64,000 nucleotides of DNA, taken from positions 4,821,501 through 4,885,500 of the forward strand of contig NC_083525.1 in the NCBI RefSeq assembly GCF_032362555.1, read 5' to 3'. The stretch comes from Amyelois transitella. Lineage: Eukaryota > Arthropoda > Insecta > Lepidoptera > Pyralidae. The notes under the pieces are model-generated. The model had not been told where the DNA came from. It searched no databases and worked only from the letters and a program-made list of their open reading frames with translations. This document shows, piece by piece, positions 43,702 to 55,300 of this stretch; the stretch's first letter is position 1; the number at the start of each line of letters is the position of its first letter. The position numbers and the translations under genes are program-made.

Positions 43702-44011
43702 TAATGATAACTTATTAGCAGATATTACTATAACCAGTTCAGTTCAAGTTATGAACTGATGAACATCCATACACACATACATACAGGTCAAAATCATAGC
43801 CCTCCTTTTTTACTTCGCCGTAGTCGGGTAAAAATGGTAACTTCAATTTCATCATTTAACCATCTAGCTATTCGTAGTCTTGCAACTATTAGCTCTATTT
43901 TTAAAATAGGTTCTATTTTATAAAATTTTTCAATAATGCATTTTCAGTAATACATATTTCATCTAAACGTTAAGTATAACACGAATTTACTTATCTGTAA
44001 ATATATGTACC

Positions 44012-44290
44012 ACTAGCTATGCCCGCAACTTCGTCCGCGGAATAGTTATTTTGGGCGTCATTCAAGCCCTCAAGGATGAATCATTTTCCCCGTATTTTCA
44101 CATTTCCATTATTTCTTTGCTCATTATAATTGCAGCGTGATGTTAATATAGCCTAAAGCCTTCCTCGATAAACGGTCTATTCAACGCAAAAAGAATTTTT
44201 CAATTCGAACCAGTTAGTTCCTGAGATAAGCGCGTTCAAATAAACAAACAAACAAACTCTTCAGCTTTATAATAATAATATTAGTATAGA
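44012..44290 (-). mobile_element. Lep1-like non-autonomous Helitron
   Basis: On the minus strand it starts TCTATACTAATATTA at 44290, followed by AAAGCTGAAGAG, TTTGTTTGTTTGTTT, GAACGCGCTTATCTCAGG and TCGAGGAAGGCTTTAGGC, and ends GCGGGCATAGCTAGT at 44012. A 5' TC and 3' CTAGT without inverted ends are Helitron-type; the order of blocks matches the common lepidopteran Lep1 family as I know it. Confidence 0.75.
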
Positions 44291-44728
44291 TGAGAAAATC
44301 AAATGTACCAAACCCTCACTCACTACTTACTAGAGTGGCTCTATTATAATGTACGAAAACAGTGAGTATATTATAATACTCATTGTGTACAAGATTTACT
44401 CATTTACATTCTTCATGCTTCCTGATAGTATGAACTGCCCTTTACAACATTAAAAGGAAACCAGAAACGCGTCTTGACTTAATACCTAAAAAGAATGCTA
44501 CTCTTAAGGTCAACTTAGTCACTTTAGTGTTTATCTGTCTTTATTCAATGTGTAGCGTAGGAAGTAGAATAGTATGTGATATATAATTAGGTAGGTACTT
44601 GCAACCCCACGTGAAATAAAAGCGTAATTCGAAGTTGTAAAAAGCAAATTTTTTACATAATAGTTATATTTTCGGTAGCGCTAAGAGACAGTTTCTCGAA
44701 ATTACCACTTAACAAATAATTTACTTAG

Positions 44729-44990
44729 CCGTGTGGTTCCCGGCACCAATAAAAAAATAAGAATAGGACCACTCCATCTCGTTCCCATGGATGTCGTAAA
44801 ATGCGACTAAGAGATAGGCTTTTAAACTTGGAATTCTTCTTTTAGGCGATGGGCTAGCGACCTGTCACTATTTGGGTCTCAATTCGATCATCCAGCCAAA
44901 AAGCTGAACGTGGCCTATCAGTCTTTTTGGGACTGTTGGCTCTGTCTACCCCGCGGGATATAGACGTGACTATATGTATGTATGTTTGTA
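44729..44990 (+). repeat. R1, full length reference copy
   Basis: Complete from CCGTGTGGTTCCCGGCACC to the (TATG)n tail. Shows all blocks in order: CCATGGATGTCGTAAAATGC, AGGCGATGGGCTAGCGACC, CTGTCACTATTTGGG, AAGCTGAACGTGGCC, CAGTCTTTTTGGGACTG, GGCTCTGTCTACCCCGCGGG. No Pol III boxes were found and there is no coding capacity. Confidence 0.95.
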
Positions 44991-45352
44991 CAAATAATTT
45001 AGCGTTCATTTAAAAATATTGTGAAGAAAACATATGGAACCACAAAAAAATCAATTCAATCAACAATCGAATGATTAAATCCGATTATAAGTTACGCCGA
45101 AGATGCCTCGCAAAAACCAATCTGCAAAAAATCATTAGTGGTCGCTATTTACGTCATGGATCCGGGAAATACGTAAACTCTTTATTTTTTAGTTTAAAAC
45201 CCGTGTAGTTACATTTATTTTTGACTATAACATAGATTTGCAACTAATTTGCATTTGGCATTATACTAATCACAGATCTAATAAAGAATAGATCTGGCAC
45301 TGGCATGAAAAATCATATTTTTTATTTTATTTATTAACTTAATTTGGTATTT

Positions 45353-45390
45353 ATCTCTCCCTCCCTCCCTCTCTTTGTCTTTCTGTCTCT
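45353..45390. repeat. CT-rich microsatellite
   Basis: An imperfect (CCCT)n / (TCTG)n run. Confidence 0.8.
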
Positions 45391-46124
45391 ATTATATTGG
45401 ATTCCCATTCGCATACTCAGTTCTCACTAGTTTTGCCACAAAGCATTATACGTAGTCAATTAAAAGTAGCACAATGTAACTACCTACCTATACATACTAT
45501 CTTTGATTTGACTTGTTCTTAGCAGATATGTATGTCACCTACTTAGAATTTAATATCTAGACAAAAAGATATCTTCGCGACAACAAATATTAATAAAGTT
45601 ATTATCCTACCTATAGGCACATAATAAAAACGTATTTTTAAGGATTTTTCATGATAGACGAAACGACTTTGTAAAATAAATGTATAAAAAAAATTGCAAT
45701 TAAAAGGAATCAAATACTTTTTGTTTTTCATAAATTTGTTATGCTTTTTACGCTTTACACCTATACCATTTAATGTCACTTAAAGTTAGCGCTTGGAGAT
45801 AAGGTACCTATTTTTAATCCAATTAAACTGATACTTTTATCCATAAAATACAAATTGCTCTATATATTTTGTCGGAGAATATTATTTCTATAGAAGTAAA
45901 TTAAAATTATGGTGGGTAACAAGGTCTGCAAAACTAGTATTGCTACGAATAGGTAAGAATAACTCTTGTAAAACATGTTGCATAAATACCGAACGTGCCA
46001 TATAAGACGTGCCTGAACAAACAAAATCATTATAGGCAAATTCTTGTTAGTTATCGCGTCCAGTCAAATGTGCATGATAATCATTCCTTTACGTTCGACC
46101 TTAAAAATCATACGTTATCGGTAT
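45391..46124. other. DNA upstream of gene C
   Basis: No repeat or exon recognised; the last part is less AT-rich and may include the gene C promoter. Confidence 0.35.
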
Positions 46125-46130
46125 CACGTG
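46125..46130. promoter_or_regulatory. E-box palindrome upstream of gene C
   Basis: CACGTG 181 bp before the gene C ATG. Such sites bind bHLH factors of the Myc/USF/SREBP kind in general; whether this one is used is unknown. Confidence 0.2.
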
Positions 46131-46310
46131 GGAGCTGGACGTCCGATGCGTCGTCCCTTTCTACTTGGGAACATCGTGCAATCCATTCACTCTTCGGTCA
46201 CTGGCTCATACTTTCTTCGAGTTATTCATAGTACGCATGCGGTAACAGTGTCAAAACGCAGCTCTCTCCGACGTAACCTCAATTTTAATTAATATCAATA
46301 AATAGCTAAA

Positions 46311-49300
46311 ATGCGGCCCTTTTCCCATTTAGAGAATTGGGGAATAGTGGTTTCTGTGTTAATTCTAATTTATATAGTGAAGAAAATATGGGACGTCGTG
46401 TACCTGTTTGTTATCGGACCCGTTGTGAATAAAGTGGATGTGAAATCCTACGGGAAATGGGCACGTAAGTTTCACCTTTAATTTACATAAATATTTTATA
46501 AGTAATGAATTAGGTCTTTTAATTCATAATACAAAATATTTTTGAAAAAACAAGTACCTACCTTTTTAACAAGTTTGTGCTCATCTTGACGTTTTTATTG
46601 ATTTTTTAGTTTTAGAAACCTATGCAAGTTAGTCTCTGTCTGGCGTAAATAATGGCGCTTATCAATTAAAAAAAAAATAGAACATCAAACTTATTAAGAT
46701 AAATAAAGCTTATTATAATAAATAATTGAAACTTTTCCAAATATTTTAGCATAAGTAGGTAGGGTAACCTACTAACTGTATGACCAGGACCATATAGTTA
46801 TGTTGTGCCAAAGATTATGTTTTTATCACTGATAAAATTCTGATACCATATCTATGTAAATATTTGTCTTGTCTCAGATATCAAATTTATGATATGTTCT
46901 TACGATCCCAACATTTTTCAAATTATTGAAATCGTTGATTCATTCATATCATTCATTCATTTTTTTTAAATAGTTTTTTGTCGTACCTACTTATCCTTTT
47001 AAATAGTAAACTAAATTAAAACTAAAATGCCGAGTCATAAGGTTCTCACCCTTTAGTGGTCGTATATCCTGTTCTTTGTACCGGTTGCAACTAAGCGAAT
47101 TAGCACATTCATCTAGTGCAAGATTCCATGATTGCCGGGTAGCGAAAAAAAAAGTGTGCTAACTGCTTCTCTTCGTACAAGTTTATAACTGGATTTGACT
47201 TAACATTCTTTTAGGCGAATCTCGTAAGAGATAAATTGGTTGTATAATGTATAAATAAATGTACATTTTAAATCCAGAAGATAATTCCAAATTAGGAAGT
47301 CGCTTCTCACATGATCATCCTCCAGGCTTTGGCGAACAAAAACAAACACAAATAAAAAGTAATACCTGCCTACATGTAGCGACTCTTGTCTGACCTTCAT
47401 GACCTTTATTAACATCAAACGTAAATCATATGTCCACTTTAGCAAAATTTTTACGATTATACTGAAAAAGTAATGTAGGTTAATGAAAAAGTGTAGGTTC
47501 TGCCTACCCTTCCGGGATTTCATAGTTATACATATATTGTATTGTTAGTTATTCAGACAACATCGCGCCGAATAACAAAGAATGCACACCTAAATTTTTG
47601 CACACAAAATAAAAAAAACCCTGCAAAGAATGATTTGACCTCCAAGTTATAACATGAAAGCTTTGCTGTATTAAATATATATCTTTCATTTATTTAAATG
47701 TAAATTAACATCCAAACAAAATGAAATACATTTTTACAAATAAAATATTACCTAAAGATGAATAAAAATCATATTTTGGGTCATCTGCATAATGTTACTT
47801 TAATAGATTAGGGTTTCCATGCTTTACCAGGGCGATAAGACGGCGGTCACTTCACTTATTTCTTTGACTTAACCCCGGCTCGAAATTGTATTTTCAGTGC
47901 CCGGGACCCTCCCCGAAGAGAACACATTTAATATCTAGGCATAAAGTACCAGTTGCATAAACAATAAGGACGATGCGCCTTTAAAAATATTGATCTTGCG
48001 ATTCCAATCTGCTAAGAGGAATTAGTAAAAATAACTACTTACGAAAGTTTCGGCCGTGATTGGTGTCAGACGGCTTCATATCGTATAGAGATAGAGGAAG
48101 CTGAAGCCAATAGGCTGCGTCCGTGATTATGTCACAGTGATTAGCACTATCTAGTTCTCTCTCTGTTATTTTTCGGGGAGCGAGGTTTTGTTTCCAGGAT
48201 TTAAATTTCCCCGCCACAGTGTTCGGGGCATGAGGTTCGCTTTCCTACTTTTATCTTTCCCCATAGTTCGATCTTCGGATTGAAATTGTTTATTAATTTT
48301 CTCATACATCTACTCAGTGGCATATTTTATTATCGTCATTAATAGCGATTACTTTAATTTCTTTTATAACACACTTAAGATAATGATTGACGTAAATTGA
48401 CGTCGAAACCGGCCAATAATATACTTCCTTAAAATCACCGCAAAACCTTTTGCGTCACACAATTAAGTTGCCCGCATCTTTGCACTCAAACCAACGATAC
48501 TTAGTTTATGTTGTATAATTATCATCCTTCTGATGTTTTTCCGATTGCGAACAAGAAGAAGGAATAGAGGGAAACCGACAGAATAAGAAAGCTTGTTTTA
48601 AGGTGCGATCAATTACAAAATATAATAATGTAAAAAATTATATTATTTTAAAACACACAAGTAAAGTTTTAGTTTTTAGTTTGCTTACACATAAATTAAG
48701 CTCCATGGATTCATTGATCCCGCAAACAAAAAACAGGGCTCATATTCCTGCCAAAAATTCTCGTGTCGCGCTACAAATAACAAAAGTCGAAGTCCAAAAA
48801 ATTTACCTGTTTATAAACTTACGTCAAGACCCAATGCTGACGCCTGGAGCCGGTTATTTTGAAGAAAAAACTTCCAAGAAATGGTCACGTAAAATCAGAA
48901 AAAGATTACCACGTATACTTTTGATTTTACACGACAAAAACGGTTCAAAATACGCGTGTGGGGAAAACCTGACAGCCAGTCAGTCATCAACAAGTTTTCT
49001 GAAATTTAATTGATTAATTAAATTATATTAATCGTTGATCATGCATGTTTTTCTTTTTAATTAAGCGAAAATAAGTTTACTTAGATTATCTTATTATTAA
49101 TGGAGAGTATATAAATACTATGTCCTCACCTTTTCCACAGGTTTCATAACTTTTTAATTGTACATTCCTATAAAAATAAAAAATAAAATATTGAGATGAT
49201 TGTTGTATTGATTAAAATTTAAATGAAAAATCACTTGTATGAAATCCTATTAGTAAAGTTAGGAGTCATACGATGAATTGGCGATTTTTATTATGTTTAA

Positions 49301-52300
49301 TAAAAATCGCATAATAATACACAGTTAACAAACGAAACTCCTTGTAACACTCGAATAAGATATTTTCGTTTCTTAAATATTGTAATAAAAGATTAAACTT
49401 TGAAACTTGTGTAAACTCATTTTCAAATGTTTATTCAAATGTATATTTGTGATAGGCTTAAACTTATTCAATGTTAAATTCTTGTTAATCTTTGCAACCG
49501 AATTTGCAAGGGGCATGTAGTGTTGGAGTATGTAAGAATTGGCATACTCAAACTATGTGGGTACATTGACCACCGCGTAAGTTGACCTTTGCTCAGTGCA
49601 CATTTACAGTTGTTATCAATTATATCGATAGTACTTTAGGTAGTTACAAAGAGTTAATAGAGAAAAAATTTTACTTCTTTAGAGTCCTTCTTTTAGACGA
49701 TGCACTGACAACCTGTAAATAATCTAAGTGTCTCAATTACATCACAATATACAAAAGCTATGGGTTTAGAGTTTTGTGACTGAAGAAGAAGGAGATTGCA
49801 ATATTTTTTATTTCATTTTAATCTGAATTTATTTTTTATGGCATGTCATATTTAGTCTAGCCTAGTTATACGTAATTGTTGTATTCTCTGGATATTCGTG
49901 TTTATAGTCTTACGATACGTGTAGATAAACTAGGGAATGACAACATGCAACGTATGACACCTTCCACTTTTTGCGGACTGTTCTTAATACGCGTGTGGGG
50001 AAAACCTGACAGCCAGTCAGTCATCAACAAGTTTTCTGAAATTTAATTGATTAATTAAATTATATTAATCGTTGATCATGCATGTTTTTCTTTTTAATTA
50101 AGCGAAAATAAGTTTACTTAGATTATCTTATTATTAATGGAGAGTATATAAATACTATGTCCTCACCTTTTCCACAGGTTTCATAACTTTTTAATTGTAC
50201 ATTCCTATAAAAATAAAAAATAAAATATTGAGATGATTGTTGTATTGATTAAAATTTAAATGAAAAATCACTTGTATGAAATCCTATTAGTAAAGTTAGG
50301 AGTCATACGATGAATTGGCGATTTTTATTATGTTTAATAAAAATCGCATAATAATACACAGTTAACAAACGAAACTCCTTGTAACACTCGAATAAGATAT
50401 TTTCGTTTCTTAAATATTGTAATAAAAGATTAAACTTTGAAACTTGTGTAAACTCAGTTTCAAATGTTTATTCAAATGTATATTTGTGATAGGCTTAAAC
50501 TTATTCAATGTTAAATTCTTGTTAATCTTTGCAACCGAATTTGCAAGGGGCATGTAGTGTAGGAGTATGTAAGAATTGGCATACTCAAACTATGTGGGTA
50601 CATTGACCACCGCGTAAGTTGACCTTTGCTCAGTGCACATTTACAGTTGTTATCAATTATATCGATAGTACTTTAGGTAGTTACAAAGAGTTAATAGAGA
50701 AAAAATTTTACTTCTTTAGAGTCCTTCTTTTAGACGATGCACTGACAACCTGTAAATATCTAAGTGTCTCAATTACATCACAATATACAAAAGCTATGGG
50801 TTTAGAGTTTTGTGACTGAAGAAGAAGGAGATTGCAATATTTTTTATTTCATTTTAATCTGAATTTATTTTTTATGGCATGTCATATTTAGTCTAGCCTA
50901 GTTATACGTAATTGTTGTATTCTCTGGATATTCGTGTTTATAGTCTTACGATACGTGTAGATAAACTAGGGAATGACAACATGCAACGTATGACACCTTC
51001 CACTTTTTGCGGACTGTTCTTAATAAAATATTTTATTTGTAAGAAAAGATAATATTTACTAGTGAACCATCAGCAAATAACATTTTGTACTGTTCAAATA
51101 AAACGCGTTCAATATTCACTGCTTGATTTTGTATTACATGCATGACGCGTCTATTCAATTTACGCATTCGTCGTCGGGTCTTTGATCTATTGGTATTCTA
51201 TACCTAGTACCTACTATTTCAGACATAGGTACATTTTTGGCGCTAAAAGTCGAATTACTTCTTGCTTTGTTATTGCTTAAAATTTGAAGTAAATGTAATT
51301 CATACTTTGTAAGATGCACGTGCAGTCTACTGGAAGGAGTATGACTCCCAGAAAACAGTGATAAATCTATTGTCAGCGTGACAAATATTTTCCTAATATA
51401 CTTACTGTTTAAATGGTTTCGGATTTCTTCCAAGAATGGCATTAGGTTTACTCTAATATAACCTGTATCAAATTCTTGTTACTAATTGATTGGGTGACTG
51501 ACTGAAAGACAACATACAGGAATTTCGGTTGCTTTAGATTCTTTAGTTTTGATTCTTTTGGCTCACTTATCATTTTTAGCGGTTTCAAGTCACGATGTCT
51601 TTGGCCTGACCCCTCTTTTTGGGCCAGGCGGAGGCGATATAGCCTGATAGGTATTTATTCCACAGGCGGTCCACTGGTTTTCGCAACACTTGGCCGTACT
51701 GTGTAGGCGGCTCTCTTGCATTTCGCTAGATCTAAAAAACGTTTACTAAGTAGATCAACTTCCATGGCCTGATTCTGATTTCAGTAATCTATATATGAGT
51801 CAGTAATCGTGTCTTTACAAATCGATAAAATATTCTAATATAAACACACACAGACCTTTGAACTCGAAAGATAACCTGTTCTATATCAAATCTACGTCAG
51901 TAAGTAATTTGTTAAGTAGGTAACTTGAAAGTCATTCTATGGATAAACTATAAGGCTGCCATAAACAGATCAAATATTGCGAACTGGCTTTTCCCCGCAA
52001 CTCATGCCAATAACATACAGTTTCGAAGAAAAATACCTATGTATAAACAAACAAATGTGATTTTATCAAATCTACTACTTTTTGAAATTAATTATTTTCG
52101 ACTAATATATACTTAAAATAGTAAAAAAAAGTATATTCAGAACAAAGTTGGTACTGACACACTTTTACAAACATCTCGTGTAAATAATAATTTTTATGCT
52201 GTCTTCACTGCGCTTTGAATATACAAAAAAAATTGCTAACTGACATAAAATGTACACCTTTGAAATCTACTACATGCAAACTTTACACCTCATTTCATTA

Positions 52301-55300
52301 TCAACCTTATTTCTACTAATCATAAGGTTCTAATATTACGTGACATCATTATCTGTCCAGTTTGCGAATCAACCTTAACTTTCACTTGAACAAGTCAAGT
52401 TCAGGGCAACCTGCCGCTTAACGACTTGGCGACAAGGTCGGTTTTACGTTGAAACCACATGGTCACTTCAACTGGTTTCTAGTAGAAAGTTTGTACATAA
52501 TATGTCACTATTATTGATAATATACAAGATATTTTTAGCCGTGTAGTTTCCGGTATCGTCTTAGTATATAAGTTTATGTACATTTAATATCTTTCGATAG
52601 ATGTCGTATGAGAAAATCATTAATTGGTTTACTCCATTTATACCTGTTTGTTTTTATTGATTGTTTTTATGATATAAAAATTGTTGTAAAATCAATTTTA
52701 TTTTGCATAAAAATAAATCAATGGTTTTTTTTATTTTTTTATTTATAAGCAAATATTAAAATGTAAAAAATACACAGTGTACTCACATAACCTTCGCATT
52801 GATACATACATATAATCATGTCTTTATCCCTTGCAGGTAGAGCCAACAGTCTTGAAATGACTAAAAGACCAAGTTCGTATACTTGGCTTAATGTTGGAAT
52901 TAAGACTTAAATACATAGTGGCAGGTTGCTACCCCGTCGCCTACAAGAACCATCCCTAGTTTTATATAAGCCTTGCCCTTAGTCGACCTTTATGACATCC
53001 ATGGGAAACATGTCGCATTGATGAATGAAAATAATAAATTAAATAATCAATTTACTGATATTATGAATATGATAGTGTGTTTATTTAATAAATTAAGTGC
53101 ATTACCATTTGCATTACTACTACACTACACGTTTGCAAAATTTCTTGGAAATCGGCAACACAAACAAAGTAACCTACTTAATTATTCCGGAGTAACAATT
53201 GTAACATGAGGCTTTGTCAAAAGCATCTATTTATTTTGTTAGGTACCTATATTGTTTTTTCTAATTTTAACCAAAGACCTGTCCATCATTATTGTAATGT
53301 AGCTCTTCCTTAACTGATTTCAATGTTAATATTATAAATAATTTTAGTAATTATAAAAATATTGTTCTTTCAGGTGTGGCAAGAACTAGATTTATGTTTA
53401 CATATATTGATCTATGTGATTTATCACTTATATATTTATTTACCTATCTATGTTTAAAAAATACAATGAATGAACATTTACAATTCCCTTCCCATCTGAA
53501 CTCTCTGATTTCTGGGCGATGGGCTAGCAACCTGTCACTATTTAAATCTCGATTCCATTATTAAACTACTACTGAAACCACTCTTATCTTAAACTGCTCT
53601 GAACGCGGCCTTTCAGTCTTTTCAAAACTGTTTCAAAACTGTTTTTACGACAAGCATGGAATAGAAATGGAGTGGATCTATACTTAAGTGTAGAGAACCA
53701 CCGGTACAGACTAACTTCTCAAATTTTATTCTACACACCTCTTATTATACCGTGTGGTTCCCGCAGCACCAATACAAAAAAGAATAGGACGTCTCCATCT
53801 CTTTCCCATGGATGTCGTAAAAGGCGACTAAGGGATAGGCTTACAAACTTGGGATTCATTTTTAGGCAATGGGTTAGCAACCTGTCACTATTTGAATCTC
53901 AATTCTATCATTAAGCCAAATACCTGAACGTGGTCATTCAGTCTTTTCAAGACTGTTGGCTCTGGCTACCCCGCAAGGGATATAGATAAAGTGGCCATAT
54001 GTATGTACCTCTTATTATTGAGAGGTTTTAGAATGTGACCTAACAAATTTTCCTATAATTGTTAGGTATAATTCCTCAACCACAAACTCATATTTAACTC
54101 ATGTCTGTTAATCCAAGGTCACTAACACGATATTTAGGATAATTTTCCTGTAGTCTCAATCTCATCATTAATTCTTTACGTAAAAGTTCAATCGAGGCTC
54201 CAAATATAATTGGTCTATAAATAAAAATAACATTATTATAGTAAAAAAAAAAAATTATTGTGATCTTAATTATTTGGTTATACCTGTATCAATTTGGATG
54301 TTATACGTGTTCGCTATATTAATTACACGCCACAGCTAGTCTATATAAAACTTCCAATATTTAGTAAATAAGTGACTGACAGACAGCCTGGGTCTATAGG
54401 TTCTAATGTAGTCTGGGATACACAAGAAAGATCATTTTCCTGAAATTTCCACGGGAAATATTGGGGATTATTTATCGTTTTACGCGGTTTTATGCGGTCA
54501 CGGGCGTCTCTTTCAGTCTTTTCAAGATCTTTGGCTCCTACCACATAAGGGATAAAGGCGTTATTATGTACGTATGTAAAGCCATATCCACATGGAGCTT
54601 AATATTATATTAATTCATGGTGTTCGCTAGCTCAGCGCTCCAGACTGCCAACTCGTAGATATCAATAGCAAATTATGCAAATTCACAAACCGACGTGAAT
54701 TGTTGACGCAGCTTTATCGCACCAAATGTACGATCATGCGCTGTCTTTGATTAGTCGTGCATATTTCTTCATATAAAGCTAGTTTCCTTGTTGGTCTAAT
54801 AGCGTAGCAAAGGAAAACATATTGTGTGTCTATTACTTATCTTTGCGCATTAATTTCAAACAAGAGCTTACAAACTTGGGATGGAACTACTTTTTTTTTA
54901 TAGGCACCGTGTGGATTCCGGTACCAATAATAAAAGAATAGGACCACTCCATCTCTTTCCCATGGATGTCGTAAAAGGCAACTACGACAGGGTTACTTCT
55001 TCTTTAAGGCGATAGGCTAGCAACCTGTCACTATTTCTCTCATAAATCTCAAATTACTCGCAAGGGATTTAACGTGATTATATGTATGAAGGTACTACTT
55101 TTAGGTGATAGACAAGAAATCTCTGAAACTTAATCCTATCATTAACCATTAAACCATAAAATATGTGACATGTAGCCTTGTGGTACCCTACTTCTTCTTC
55201 GATATAACTACAAACCTGGATTGGATATGTCAGGTTTTTTATGAAGCGAACCGTTTGACAAAATAGTGTTATATTATACATAGTTACAGACAGTTGCTAG

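Larger units (their letters stand above)
38193..46310. other. 8.1-kb interval between divergent genes B and C
   Basis: No exon of the cluster or other gene was recognised. It holds R1, R2, R6 and a foldback complex listed separately. Regulatory DNA for B and C presumably lies near each end. Confidence 0.45.

Noticed and set aside
47200-47523. 107-codon minus-strand frame in gene C intron 1
   Set aside because: Contains the reverse of an R2 tail and low-complexity sequence.
48603-49013. 136-codon frame at the left edge of the tandem duplication
   Set aside because: It begins with GTG; the ATG-started part (about 100 codons) has no domain or splice context, and its end lies in the duplicated unit.
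53672-53914. Open frames with SHGCRKRRLRDRL-type peptides here and at 36693-36920 and 60730-61106
   Set aside because: They are translations of R1 copies and recur wherever R1 occurs.
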